Shown here one piece after another: positions 26,580-35,646 of a stretch of DNA of 45,768 bases (position 1 is its first letter; every line of letters begins with the position of its first letter). The notes below the pieces were generated by a model. It searched no databases. It worked only from the letters and a program-made list of their open reading frames with translations, and was not told where the DNA came from. Origin of the DNA: a candidate division CPR3 bacterium GWF2_35_18 (lineage in GTDB: Bacteria > Patescibacteriota > CPR3 > GWF2-35-18); assembly GCA_001771135.1 (NCBI GenBank), contig MESW01000001.1:1-45768 (forward strand), in the 5' to 3' direction. The position numbers and the translations under genes are program-made.

Positions 26580-26724
26580 TGTAAATCCTTCGTATTTATT
26601 GAAATATCTTAAATTATTCTAGCAGGAAAACAATTTGAAGTAAAAACATCCGGAATTGCGTCTATTATCGAAACATATTACAATATCTTCAAATATCACT
26701 ATTTATTTTTATATATTTTTATAT

Positions 26725-27639
26725 ATGAAAACTCTTTATTATATCTTTCTCTCCATGCGTCCCAAACAGTGGATCAAAAATTTGAGCCTCTTTGTGGCGA
26801 TCTTTTTTGCTGGAAACCTCTTACTTGACTTCAAGCTTTTCCCGGTAATTAAAGGTTTTTTAATTTTTTGTCTCCTTTCTGGAGCAATCTATATTCTTAA
26901 TGACTATAAGGATCGCAAAAAAGACCAACTACATCCCGGCAAAAAAGATCGCCCCATGGCTTCTGGGAATCTCAATCCCAGGGTTGCCTTAGTTGCCTAT
27001 TTTATAATTTCAGTAGTTTCTTTGACCCTTGCCTATCTTCTTTCAGAATACTTTTTTATAATTTCTTTACTCTATTTTATTACCCTAACCGCCTACTCTC
27101 TTTACTTTAGAAATGTCATTATTTTGGACGGAATGATTGTTGCAATTGGATTTGTATTGCGGGTTTGGGCGGGAGCTTTTGTGGCCGCAGAACCGATCTC
27201 TGCCTGGCTTATTATCTGCACGATTGCGACTGCCCTATTGATCTCTTTTGGCCGTCGTCGTTGCGAATTAACGATTCTAAAAACTAACGCTTCTGAACAT
27301 CGTCACACCCTTTCTTTGTATCCGGAAAAATTTCTTGACGTGATTATTACTGCCGCAACCTCATTCACCTTAATTTCTTATGCTATGTTTACTTTTTTTA
27401 ACTCAAATGTCTCGCTCCCTTCCATGTTTTCCCACTATCTTCCCGAATATTGGATCAATCTAAAATGGTTAATGATGACTATTCCGGTTGTTATCTATGG
27501 AGTGTTTCGATATCTCTATTTAATCTATGAAAAAGATACCGCCGCTTCCCCAGAACAAGCTATCTATACCGACTTACCACTTTTTTTATCTCTCTCTTTA
27601 TGGCTGTCTATGCTTTTTGTAATCATTTACATGCTTTAA
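26725..27639 (+). CDS. UbiA-family prenyltransferase, decaprenyl-phosphate phosphoribosyltransferase type
   Basis: 304 residues from the ATG at 26725; 23 more open codons upstream are AT-rich and non-typical. Begins MRPKQWIKNLSLFVA at residue 11, as in DPPR synthases (Rv3806c group). The Asp-rich prenyl/PRPP motif reads NDYKDRKKD (N59, D60, D63, D67) followed by HPGKKDRPMASG. About nine membrane helices. The family attaches ribose-5-phosphate from PRPP to polyprenyl phosphate, giving a lipid-linked pentose donor for surface glycans. It lies 3 nt before the O-antigen-ligase-like gene, which fits a glycan role. No Shine-Dalgarno site; TATATT at 26712-26717 is 7 nt from the ATG. Confidence 0.85.
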   Translation: MKTLYYIFLSMRPKQWIKNLSLFVAIFFAGNLLLDFKLFPVIKGFLIFCLLSGAIYILNDYKDRKKDQLHPGKKDRPMASGNLNPRVALVAYFIISVVSLTLAYLLSEYFFIISLLYFITLTAYSLYFRNVIILDGMIVAIGFVLRVWAGAFVAAEPISAWLIICTIATALLISFGRRRCELTILKTNASEHRHTLSLYPEKFLDVIITAATSFTLISYAMFTFFNSNVSLPSMFSHYLPEYWINLKWLMMTIPVVIYGVFRYLYLIYEKDTAASPEQAIYTDLPLFLSLSLWLSMLFVIIYML

Positions 27640-27642
27640 TTT

Positions 27643-29496
27643 ATGGATTCGCATAATCGTTTTTCAAAAATCTTCTTTAGCCTATTTGCAATATTGTTTT
27701 TCATTACACCTTTGCTTGTCACCCCTTTTACTGATGAACTTTTTGAATTTCCCAAAATGGTCTTTGTCTACTTTATCGGATCACTGATAGTTTTTATCTA
27801 TTTGATCAAAGCTATTTCCAGTAAAAAGGTAGACATTAAAAGATCTCCCTTAAACATAGCTTTGTTATTAATTCTAATATCTAGTATAACCTCAACCATA
27901 TTTTCCCTGCATCTTCCAACCTCAATTTTTGGTTATTATAGTCGGTTCAATGGAAATCTTTTGTCGATTATTTTGTATATTTTACTCGCTTTTATCATGA
28001 TCAGTGAAATAAAATCCGCCGAAATAAAAAAATTGATTTTGTATTTAATTGCCAGCTCTACAGTCATTTCTATTTATGCCGTTGCCCAAAAATTCGGGAT
28101 TGATAAAGACTACTGGGTTGAACATTCCTGGGAGAGAGTTTTTTCTACCTTTGGCCAACCAAACTGGCTCGCCGCTTTTTTAGTGATGGTTATTCCATAT
28201 ACCGCAATTTTAACTTTTAAAAATCTACAGCAATTTTTTAAAACTCCTGGTGTTAAAAAGAAATTTCGGCTAGGAAGTATCTTTGTGATTACGCTTGCTA
28301 TAACTTCCCTGCAAATCGCCGCATTAATTTTCACCCGCTCAGTATCGGGATATTTGGCACTTCTTGTCTCCCTAGTAATTCTTTTCCTATATTATTTAGT
28401 AACTTGGTTTTCAAAAAAACAGCGACTTCTTATTCCTCTACTTATCATTATAATCAGTATTCCTTGTTTTATATTTGCAGTATCGCCAAAATCTCAAAGC
28501 TATCTAAAAGATCTGTTTTGGGAAAAAGAAACAAACCAAATTCGTTTGATTGTGTGGAAAGGAGCTCTCGATCTAATTTCCACACGACCAATAATTGGTT
28601 ATGGATTAGAAACATTTGCTTACAGCTTTTTGCCATTTCGACCGGCAGATATAAATCAAACCACCGAGTGGAATTTTTTGTTTAACAAGCCCCATAATGA
28701 ATATTTGGAAATTCTTAGCGAAAGCGGATTTATCGGTTTAATTACTTATACTTTCTTTATCTCAATTCTTGTCATTTGGATTTATAAAAAACGTAGAAGC
28801 GTAAAAAATCAAGCTGAAATTATGGCTCTCTTTGCCGGTTTTTCAGGTTTATTAGTTACTCTATTTTTTGGTTTTCAGGTAGTTATGACCAATCTCCTGT
28901 TTTTCCTCTTTCCAATTTTTATCATCATAATTTCAGAAATAAATTTTACGCAAAAAACTGTGACTCTAAAAATATCTGAAACTCTAAAAACTGGTTTTTA
29001 CGTTTTTTTTACACTCGCCTACTTAACATTAAACACTTTTGTTATTCGCTATTTTCTAGCTAATGTTTTTTATGATTTTGGCTCCTTATACTCTCTGGAA
29101 AAAGCTGTACAATATGCTCCTTTTGAAAATACTTACCGTCGACACCTAGCATATGCGTATACCCAAAAAATTAGTGAAAACTCTGAAAATGAAGCAAAAG
29201 CAGTAACGGAAATAGACAAAACCCTCCAAAGTAACGACCAAAATTATCTGAATCTCCAAACTCTAACTCAAACCTATTTAGAACTTGCTCAAATCGATTC
29301 AAAATATTTTGCACAAGCCACAGAATTAACCGAAAAACAGCTAGCTCTTTGCCCTACTGATCCAGAGGTTTACTACACTTATGGACTACTCTTAATGACT
29401 CAAGACAATAATGAAAAAGCCAAAGAAGCCTTCAAAAAAGCTTTAGAATTAAAACCAGATTATGAGAACGCACTAAAGATGTTCAATCTCTTTTAA
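27643..29496 (+). CDS. O-antigen ligase/polymerase-like (Wzy_C) membrane protein with TPR tail
   Basis: 617 residues. About 11-12 membrane helices fill residues 10-470. The Wzy_C signature is present in the large periplasmic-type loop: RPIIGYGLETFAYSFLPF, then FNKPHNEYLEILSESG, where the His and Glu are the conserved pair. The C-terminal 140 residues form tetratricopeptide repeats, clearest at DPEVYYTYGLLLMTQDNNEK and AKEAFKKALELKPDYENAL. Such proteins join lipid-linked glycans or transfer glycans to protein. It follows the DPPR synthase by 3 nt and precedes the repeat-protein trio, which is rich in Ser, Thr and Asn and could be a glycosylation target (inference). Confidence 0.85.
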   Translation: MDSHNRFSKIFFSLFAILFFITPLLVTPFTDELFEFPKMVFVYFIGSLIVFIYLIKAISSKKVDIKRSPLNIALLLILISSITSTIFSLHLPTSIFGYYSRFNGNLLSIILYILLAFIMISEIKSAEIKKLILYLIASSTVISIYAVAQKFGIDKDYWVEHSWERVFSTFGQPNWLAAFLVMVIPYTAILTFKNLQQFFKTPGVKKKFRLGSIFVITLAITSLQIAALIFTRSVSGYLALLVSLVILFLYYLVTWFSKKQRLLIPLLIIIISIPCFIFAVSPKSQSYLKDLFWEKETNQIRLIVWKGALDLISTRPIIGYGLETFAYSFLPFRPADINQTTEWNFLFNKPHNEYLEILSESGFIGLITYTFFISILVIWIYKKRRSVKNQAEIMALFAGFSGLLVTLFFGFQVVMTNLLFFLFPIFIIIISEINFTQKTVTLKISETLKTGFYVFFTLAYLTLNTFVIRYFLANVFYDFGSLYSLEKAVQYAPFENTYRRHLAYAYTQKISENSENEAKAVTEIDKTLQSNDQNYLNLQTLTQTYLELAQIDSKYFAQATELTEKQLALCPTDPEVYYTYGLLLMTQDNNEKAKEAFKKALELKPDYENALKMFNLF

Positions 29497-29606
29497 AAAT
29501 ATCTTTTAATCTAATGAGTCTTTCTTCTTTGTAATCTCCATCACTAATCTTCTGTTACACACCTTACTGCTATGTAAGATACCCTATGTTAAAAATAGAG
29601 TTATCT

Positions 29607-29628
29607 TTGATTAGAAAAGCCTAATCAA
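29607..29628 (+). promoter_or_regulatory. Leader hairpin before the first repeat protein
   Basis: Perfect 8-bp stem TTGATTAG / CTAATCAA with a 6-nt loop (AAAAGC), about 30 nt before the first of two ribosome sites of the following gene. No T run directly follows on the plus strand except in the A-rich tract, so it looks like an mRNA leader element rather than a terminator. Confidence 0.45.
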
Positions 29629-29712
29629 AAACATTTACATTAAAAGGAGGTGAGAAATATGTCGATCTTCAAAAAAAATCTTAAATTTAAAGCCTCAAGA
29701 AAGGAGGGTTCC

Positions 29713-31380
29713 ATGAAAACAAAAAATCGTCGCAAATCATATTTAGTTTCACTTCTCAGCATTTTGAGCGTTTCAACAATTGCTTTTCCTTCTCTTACAC
29801 TTGCCCGTACAATTGAAGGAACAGCTTTAAATCATAACACTCAAAGTGGTTCATACAATTATTCAGAAACCACAATCACCGAAGATATTATTGTTACCAA
29901 TAATAATGAAGCGGATGTCCAAAATTCGATTACCCAGACTGCAAATACTGGTTATAACACCGTAAGTTCAGTTAATGGAGATGTCTCCATTTCAACAGGT
30001 GATGCTGAATTAGTAGCTTCTGTGGAAAATAATCTGAATACGAATGAAACTACAATCTCCGGAGGCGGAGGGAACGTAGAAATTACTACCGAGAATAGCA
30101 ATACCGGAGCAAATTCTGAAAACTACTCTTACGGTACTTACGAAAGTAATACTGAAGTCTTAAATAACAATGAATTAGATGTAGACAATAGCGTTGAACA
30201 AACTGCAGATACCGGTTATAACACCATCGCCTCAGTAAATGGTGATGTGGAATTGGATACCGGAGATGCAGACTTAGAAGCTGATGTTTCCACAAGTGGA
30301 AATACGAATTCTACTGAAGTTATGGGTGGCGCGAGTGCTTCTCTTTCTGCGGAGAACAGTATGACTCAGTCAAACTCATTCAACTACTCTGATTCCTCTG
30401 CCACCGTCAATACTATGGTCGAAAATAGTAACGATGCTGATGTTGATAACGAAACTATCCAACAAGGATATAGTGGTTACAACACCATCGCTTCAATAAA
30501 TGGTGATGTCGATGCTGGAGAATCAACTGGAGATGTTAATATGTCGAGTAGTTCTAGTACTGACGTTAATCATAACTCCACACAGGTCGGTTTAAATGGA
30601 ACTAGTATTGAAATTGATACGATGAATTCCAATACTCAGTCCGACTCCGAAAACCTAGCTTTCGGCACTCTGACATTAGGATTAGAAATTGAAAATAACA
30701 ACGAACTAGATGTTGATAATTTCAATTATGCCTACGGGGACAGTGGCACAAACGTAATCTCTGATGTCAATGGAGATGTTGAACTTGATACTGGTGATGT
30801 CGAAGTAGAATCAGAATCTGAAGTTGAAGGAAACAGTTCTGAGACTGAAATTGACGGACTAGGAGACTTCTCCACGTCTGCCATGAACGAATTCACACAG
30901 TCAGATTCATTTAACTACGCTGATTCTCTAATGACACTCGCCTTGGGTGTGAGTAATGATAATGATGCTGACATCCGAAATTGCTCAGCTATCTTCGGAT
31001 ACTCAGGTTATAACCAAGGTTGGGAGATAAATGGAGACGTCGATCTCTCTTCTGGAGATGTTGACTTAATGACCTCAGTAAACACTGACGTCAACATGAA
31101 TGTCACTATGGCCGAAGAAGGTTTTGGCGACATCGAAGAAGAAACCAGCAATAGCAATACTCAATCTGATTCCGAAAACTATGCTTATGCAACAGTAGAT
31201 CTTTCTATCGAAGCGGAAAATGATAATCGTCTTCGACTCAGAAACGACCTATTCTCCATGAGCGATACTGGATATAACGTATTTTTCGACATTAACGGAG
31301 ATACCGATATTCAGGCTGGATCAGTTGAAGAAGGCTTTGAAGTAATAAATGAGGGAAATGTAAGTATAACCAATATCTAA
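29713..31380 (+). CDS. Secreted NGD/TGD-repeat protein A (six repeats)
   Basis: 555 residues from the ATG at 29713, chosen because GGAGGG stands 5 nt before it and because it gives a normal signal peptide (KTKNRRK, then SYLVSLLSILSVSTIAFPSL, cut near LAR). A second in-frame ATG at 29659 has its own AAAGGAGG and would add 18 basic residues. The mature part is six repeats of about 86-90 residues. Each opens with NSNTQSxSEN, passes NNNELDVDN, then (T/S)GYN-x(3-5)-NGDV-x-x-x-TGD and an acidic Ser/Asn stretch. Strongly acidic, almost Cys-free. The regular beta-type spacing suggests a beta-solenoid or stacked fibre. It has no membrane anchor. I know no named family; likely abundant surface or matrix material. 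Confidence 0.8.
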   Translation: MKTKNRRKSYLVSLLSILSVSTIAFPSLTLARTIEGTALNHNTQSGSYNYSETTITEDIIVTNNNEADVQNSITQTANTGYNTVSSVNGDVSISTGDAELVASVENNLNTNETTISGGGGNVEITTENSNTGANSENYSYGTYESNTEVLNNNELDVDNSVEQTADTGYNTIASVNGDVELDTGDADLEADVSTSGNTNSTEVMGGASASLSAENSMTQSNSFNYSDSSATVNTMVENSNDADVDNETIQQGYSGYNTIASINGDVDAGESTGDVNMSSSSSTDVNHNSTQVGLNGTSIEIDTMNSNTQSDSENLAFGTLTLGLEIENNNELDVDNFNYAYGDSGTNVISDVNGDVELDTGDVEVESESEVEGNSSETEIDGLGDFSTSAMNEFTQSDSFNYADSLMTLALGVSNDNDADIRNCSAIFGYSGYNQGWEINGDVDLSSGDVDLMTSVNTDVNMNVTMAEEGFGDIEEETSNSNTQSDSENYAYATVDLSIEAENDNRLRLRNDLFSMSDTGYNVFFDINGDTDIQAGSVEEGFEVINEGNVSITNI

Positions 31381-31400
31381 AAACTACTTACTAGTTGGAG

Positions 31401-31478
31401 GAAGAGGGGAAAATTTTTCCCCTCTTCTGCTCCCTCTTTTGAAGAAAGATTATGAAAAAGACTTTCTAATTTTTCTTC
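31401..31478 (+). promoter_or_regulatory. Two strong hairpins between repeat-protein genes A and B
   Basis: GAAGAGGGGAAAA (31401-31413) pairs with its full complement at 31415-31427, a near-continuous 13-bp palindrome. It is followed by GAAGAAAGATTA (31441-31452) pairing with TAATTTTTCTTC (31467-31478), 12 bp with one G-U. AAAGGAGG for gene B lies directly after. The first resembles a partial terminator; together they could set the ratio of A to B by ending or stabilising part of the transcript. Confidence 0.55.
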
Positions 31479-31503
31479 AGAAAAAACAATAAAAGGAGGA
31501 AAA

Positions 31504-34008
31504 ATGAAAATCCTAAAAAAAGACTCTCTTAAAAAAACTATGAAAATTTTGACCGTTTTGGTAATAATTATTCAGTTAACAATCTTTCCAGCTCGTTTAA
31601 TTGCAGCCACAGAATTAAATAGTGTTATTCTTCCGGAAGAAAACTCTCTGAGAGAAGTTAGAGATGTCAAAGAAACCCAAGAATTAAGAGATCCTCAAGA
31701 TCCAACCCTTAATGCTGATTTAACAATAGAACAAACTGAAAGTCAGATAATCACAGAACCCTACAGTGATACCCAAAACCTAGGAGCGCTCTGTCAAAAT
31801 ACAGAGATGGATACTTCAAATAGCAATCTTTTGAGTTGTACTCCACAAGCATTTCCAGATGAACCGCTTACAATTTATAATGCTGAAATTAATTCCTCAA
31901 ACATTACCCCCACTTCTTCTGATGAAAACCAAACAAATAATTTACCCGAAGAAGAGAATTCAGTGATTATTGAATCTGAAGCTACGCAAACAGATCCAAG
32001 TAATCTTATTATAATGGAAACCGAAACCACTCCAGAAGTAATTTCAGATGAAACTCAAAACTCTCAAGACATAGTTGACTCATCTAGTACAAGTAGCACC
32101 TCAAATACTAATACTGGCGAAAATTCTTCAAATTCGGTAATTACTGACAACAGCAACACTACGGAAATAAACAACGAAAATAATCTCTCCTTAGACCAAA
32201 CTGTTGAAGTTATGGGTGATACGGGCCAGAACAATGTTGCTTATATCAATGGTGACACGGAAATTATCAGCGGTGATATAAATGAAAACGTTAATCTAAT
32301 AACGATGGCTAACACAAATATCAATGGCAACACCACACCTGCTACGACTGTCTCTTTAGATATTGTTGGAACGATGGAAGAAGATATTGATTTTAATAAT
32401 CTCGAATTACTGGGACTCCAAGAAACGAATGATTTTCTGAATGGAAGTTTGGTAAACACGAACGAAAATACCGGATTCAACTCGAAAAACACAACGGTAA
32501 CGATAGAATCCACAAATACAGACATTAAAAATTTTAATAATGCAGATCTGGCAAATGATCTCGATATTACCCTTTCAACTGGTGACAATTCCACTCAAAG
32601 CATAAATGGTGATTCCACAATTGAAACCGGAGACATTAATATGGCTGCGAATGTCGTAAACTTTGTTAATTCTAGCATTACGACTGTAGGCAACTTTGTC
32701 ATTGGCGTAATCGACATTTTTGGAACTTTAATTGGCGATATTATCCTACCCGATGCTCCGCAAACTACAACTACGACAGAAGGAACTTCTTTACTAGCGG
32801 AGAATAATAATACTGGACCAAACTCACAGAATACCAGTGAGACAAAAAGCTCCTCTACAACCTCAATTGATAACAACAATGATCTTACCCTCTCGAACGA
32901 TTTTAATATTTCTGCAGATACTGGAAGTAATGGAGTGGAGAGTATTAACGGAAATACGACAATTGACACCGGAAATGTCTACGTTGAAAGTAACACTGTC
33001 AATATTGGTAATTCTAATACTGTCGCAGATAACACTGACACTACTCAAAGCTTCTGGTTAGTTCTTATCAATAACTTAGGAACTTGGACAGGACAAATAC
33101 TAGGATTAGATTCATCGGGAAATCCGAATGACAGTATTATTGCTTATCAATTTACAGATACCGATCTCGCTTCTTTGAACGAAAATACTGGAGCAAATTC
33201 AATTAATCAAGCTAGTTCAACCGGTAGTACGACAAATAAGATAACTAACCAAAACGAGGCTAGTATTGATAACACAATTGACATCAACGCTTCAACCGGA
33301 GGAAATACCTTTACAAACAATAATGGAAATAACTATCTCGAAACCGGAGATATTAATATATTGGCGAATGTTTTAAACATCATGAATTACAATTTTGTCG
33401 GCGGCAGTTGGGGACTTCTTGTTATTAATATCTTTGGTACTTGGATGGGGGATCTAGTTGGACCGGGATATGAATATCCAGTAGCGATAGAAGATAATAA
33501 CGAAATTGAAGAAAGTATTATTCCCGATGCAATTCCTCCAGTTATCGATGATAAAATTGTAGATGAAACAACAAATCCTGTTGAGGAAGACACAACTTCT
33601 GAAACTAATAATACTTATATTCCCTCAGAAAAAATAGCTAGCAATACCCAGTCTGAAATTCTTTCTCCAGACCAAGAATCAATAAAGCCAGAAGATACTA
33701 ATACTCAAAGCAATAATGTTGTTTTGTCTCAGAATAACAACCTAAGCTATTACTCTAACCCCGAAATGAACTCTCCAGAAGTAATATTTATAACTGCCAA
33801 TATGCCATTACAAATAGGTAGTGGGACAAAACTAGACAAAGAAATTGGTACTGATTCTCTACAAGAGACAAACTCATCGACAATTTACGAAGTTGGAAAT
33901 AATAAAAACTCCGATAGTCCTTTTGTAGATTTTCTGAAAGACTATTCCCCTTTTGCCTTAATTGGAATTATGGGAATTGTTCTTAAAAAAAGAGTTTTTA
34001 ATCCCTAA
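31504..34008 (+). CDS. Secreted NGD/TGD-repeat protein B (four long repeats, C-terminal anchor)
   Basis: 834 residues. Signal peptide (KILKKDSLKKTMK, then ILTVLVIIIQLTIFPARLIA). Residues about 30-200 are an acidic low-complexity region rich in Glu, Ser, Thr and Asn. Four repeats of roughly 105-125 residues follow: NTGxNSxN, a Ser/Thr/Asn stretch, TGxNxxxxINGDTxIxTGDI, then a hydrophobic insert that in later copies reads LVINIFGTWMGDLVGPG or similar (INNLGTWTGQILG; VIDIFGTLIGDI). This insert is lacking in protein A. The end has a membrane segment, SPFALIGIMGIVLKKRVF, with a basic tail, so it is anchored in the membrane. Spacing of motifs shows common descent with A and C. AAAGGAGG precedes the ATG; 16 nt to gene C. 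Confidence 0.8.
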   Translation: MKILKKDSLKKTMKILTVLVIIIQLTIFPARLIAATELNSVILPEENSLREVRDVKETQELRDPQDPTLNADLTIEQTESQIITEPYSDTQNLGALCQNTEMDTSNSNLLSCTPQAFPDEPLTIYNAEINSSNITPTSSDENQTNNLPEEENSVIIESEATQTDPSNLIIMETETTPEVISDETQNSQDIVDSSSTSSTSNTNTGENSSNSVITDNSNTTEINNENNLSLDQTVEVMGDTGQNNVAYINGDTEIISGDINENVNLITMANTNINGNTTPATTVSLDIVGTMEEDIDFNNLELLGLQETNDFLNGSLVNTNENTGFNSKNTTVTIESTNTDIKNFNNADLANDLDITLSTGDNSTQSINGDSTIETGDINMAANVVNFVNSSITTVGNFVIGVIDIFGTLIGDIILPDAPQTTTTTEGTSLLAENNNTGPNSQNTSETKSSSTTSIDNNNDLTLSNDFNISADTGSNGVESINGNTTIDTGNVYVESNTVNIGNSNTVADNTDTTQSFWLVLINNLGTWTGQILGLDSSGNPNDSIIAYQFTDTDLASLNENTGANSINQASSTGSTTNKITNQNEASIDNTIDINASTGGNTFTNNNGNNYLETGDINILANVLNIMNYNFVGGSWGLLVINIFGTWMGDLVGPGYEYPVAIEDNNEIEESIIPDAIPPVIDDKIVDETTNPVEEDTTSETNNTYIPSEKIASNTQSEILSPDQESIKPEDTNTQSNNVVLSQNNNLSYYSNPEMNSPEVIFITANMPLQIGSGTKLDKEIGTDSLQETNSSTIYEVGNNKNSDSPFVDFLKDYSPFALIGIMGIVLKKRVFNP

Positions 34009-34024
34009 TTGAAAGGAGATTATA

Positions 34025-34999
34025 ATGAAAAGATTTAAATTAATCCCGATATTGTTTGCACTTACAGCTACTCTCATAACTTCCTACCAACCTGTGCTAG
34101 GAAAAGAGATTCGACTGGAAAGTGCGAATATAGATACCGGAAGCGGTTCTGTAAATATCTCTGAAACAACCTATGCGGAAACAATTAACGTCAGTAATAA
34201 TCATGAAGCTACAGTGGAAACGAATATCACCGCCGAAAGTAGTACCGGAAATAACGAGACTTCAAATATTAATGGAGATGTGAATCTCACAACCGGAGAT
34301 ATTGATAATAGTACAACGGTAGAAGAAACTATAAATACTGCCAACAACGTAATTTCATCAGAGATTACAAACTCAGTCGAAATTGAAACTATAAATAGTA
34401 ACACTGGAGTAGATAGTGAAAATAACACTTCGGTGAATGTGGAGCAAAACATAACGGTTTCGGATGAAAAAAGTTTTGAGAGTAGTTTACAGGTAAGTTC
34501 AAGTTCCGAAACAGGTAATAGTGTAGTCTCAAATATAAATGGTGATGTAAATGTATTTACCGGAGACGTCGGAAGCACTATCTCCGTTATTATCCAGACG
34601 AATAACGACACGATTACGCTCTCTTCTATCCCGGAAATACTTCCTCCACCATCAGACAATGATTTCCCTCCTAATGATGAAGTTACTCCTCCAATTGACG
34701 ATAATATCACTCCACCAATCATTCCCTTAGACGATAATCCTGCCGGTGGATCTGTTTTGGAAGCAGAAATTCCATCTGAAATAGCTACTAATAATCCTCC
34801 CGAAATTAGTAAACCGCCAGTTTATACTAATCCAGAAGTTAAAGGGGATAGCAGTAAAAAGAACAGTGACAAATCCATTGGCTCATTCTTGGGTATAACT
34901 GAATTACCTTTGACAGCTCAAAACAATATTCTTGGCGCTTTGCTTACAGGGGTTACTCTTGGTCTTAGCATTATTCTTAAAAAATTTTTAAATAATTAA
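34025..34999 (+). CDS. Secreted NGD/TGD-repeat protein C (two repeats, Pro-rich stalk, LPLTA-type tail)
   Basis: 324 residues. Signal peptide (KRFKLIPILFALTATLITS, cut near VLG). Two copies of the shared repeat occupy about 35-200: NNHEATVETNITAESSTGNN with NINGDVNLTTGD, then NSNTGVDSEN with NINGDVNVFTGD. A Pro/Asp-rich stalk follows (PPPSDNDFPPNDEVTPPIDD). The C-terminus reads ELPLTA, a hydrophobic helix (NNILGALLTGVTLGLSIIL) and KKFLNN, the layout of a sortase sorting signal with Ala in place of Gly. No sortase gene is in the window. Probably the base or wall-linked member of the trio. GAAAGGAG stands before the ATG. Confidence 0.78.
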   Translation: MKRFKLIPILFALTATLITSYQPVLGKEIRLESANIDTGSGSVNISETTYAETINVSNNHEATVETNITAESSTGNNETSNINGDVNLTTGDIDNSTTVEETINTANNVISSEITNSVEIETINSNTGVDSENNTSVNVEQNITVSDEKSFESSLQVSSSSETGNSVVSNINGDVNVFTGDVGSTISVIIQTNNDTITLSSIPEILPPPSDNDFPPNDEVTPPIDDNITPPIIPLDDNPAGGSVLEAEIPSEIATNNPPEISKPPVYTNPEVKGDSSKKNSDKSIGSFLGITELPLTAQNNILGALLTGVTLGLSIILKKFLNN

Positions 35000-35018
35000 T
35001 CAAAAAAGGAAACTAATT

Positions 35019-35645
35019 ATGAACCAAAAGATCTCACGAATATTAAATTACAAACAGAACCAGAATTATAGTCAGGAGGTAATAAATCCGAAGAAAACCA
35101 AATTTAACATTAAAAGAATGGGGTTACTCATCGGCGGGATCATTCTGCTTTTAGGAGTGAGTTTTACTACCTACAGTTTGATCACAAAAGCACCCTTTAT
35201 CTCAGCCTCTTCTCAAAGTAGTAAGATTAGTCGAAAAATTGATATTTATAAAACCTATACTTACAATCTAAAAACAAAAGAAGGAAATGATGCTGGTCAA
35301 TTAGTATTAAACGTTACTAATGCTGAAAAAACTGACATCGTAATGGTCAAAGGAGAAGCAATTAAGGCTCCCACGGGCAAGATATTTCTGGCAATTAATA
35401 TCGAATGGGACAATAAATCCTCTCAAAGTTTGAATGTTGATACTATCAATTATTTCCGTTATTTAAGTCCGGAAGATAAGCTATATGCTCCAGCATTTTA
35501 TAATGAAAACGTTTCAGTATCACCAATCTCTGTCCGTAATGATAAGTTGGCTTTTGTAGTTCTGGAAAATCAGAAAGATATTAAAATTCAGATAGGAGAA
35601 CTGCGAGGAACTAAAGAGATTGTCGAACTGAAATTCAATGAATGA
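35019..35645 (+). CDS. Single-pass membrane protein with DUF4352-like extracellular domain
   Basis: 208 residues. A basic cytoplasmic head of about 40 residues, one membrane helix (GLLIGGIILLLGVSFTTYSL, about 44-63) and an outside beta domain. The latter has the order of a DUF4352/telokin-like Ig fold: a first strand with VMVKGEAIKAPTGKIFLAIN, then IEWDNKSSQSLNVDTINYF, an SPEDKLYAPAF loop and the closing VVLENQKDIKIQI. Such domains are often ligand or partner binding. It follows the three repeat proteins by 19 nt on the same strand with AAAGGAAA before the ATG and is likely the last gene of their operon. Its stop is 1 nt from the convergent regulator's stop. Confidence 0.65.
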   Translation: MNQKISRILNYKQNQNYSQEVINPKKTKFNIKRMGLLIGGIILLLGVSFTTYSLITKAPFISASSQSSKISRKIDIYKTYTYNLKTKEGNDAGQLVLNVTNAEKTDIVMVKGEAIKAPTGKIFLAINIEWDNKSSQSLNVDTINYFRYLSPEDKLYAPAFYNENVSVSPISVRNDKLAFVVLENQKDIKIQIGELRGTKEIVELKFNE

Positions 35646-35646
35646 G

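Noticed and set aside
34201-34722. 173-codon minus-strand open frame in repeat protein C
   Set aside because: It is the antisense of the Asn/Thr-rich repeats; similar frames occur opposite protein B (32241-32969) for the same reason.
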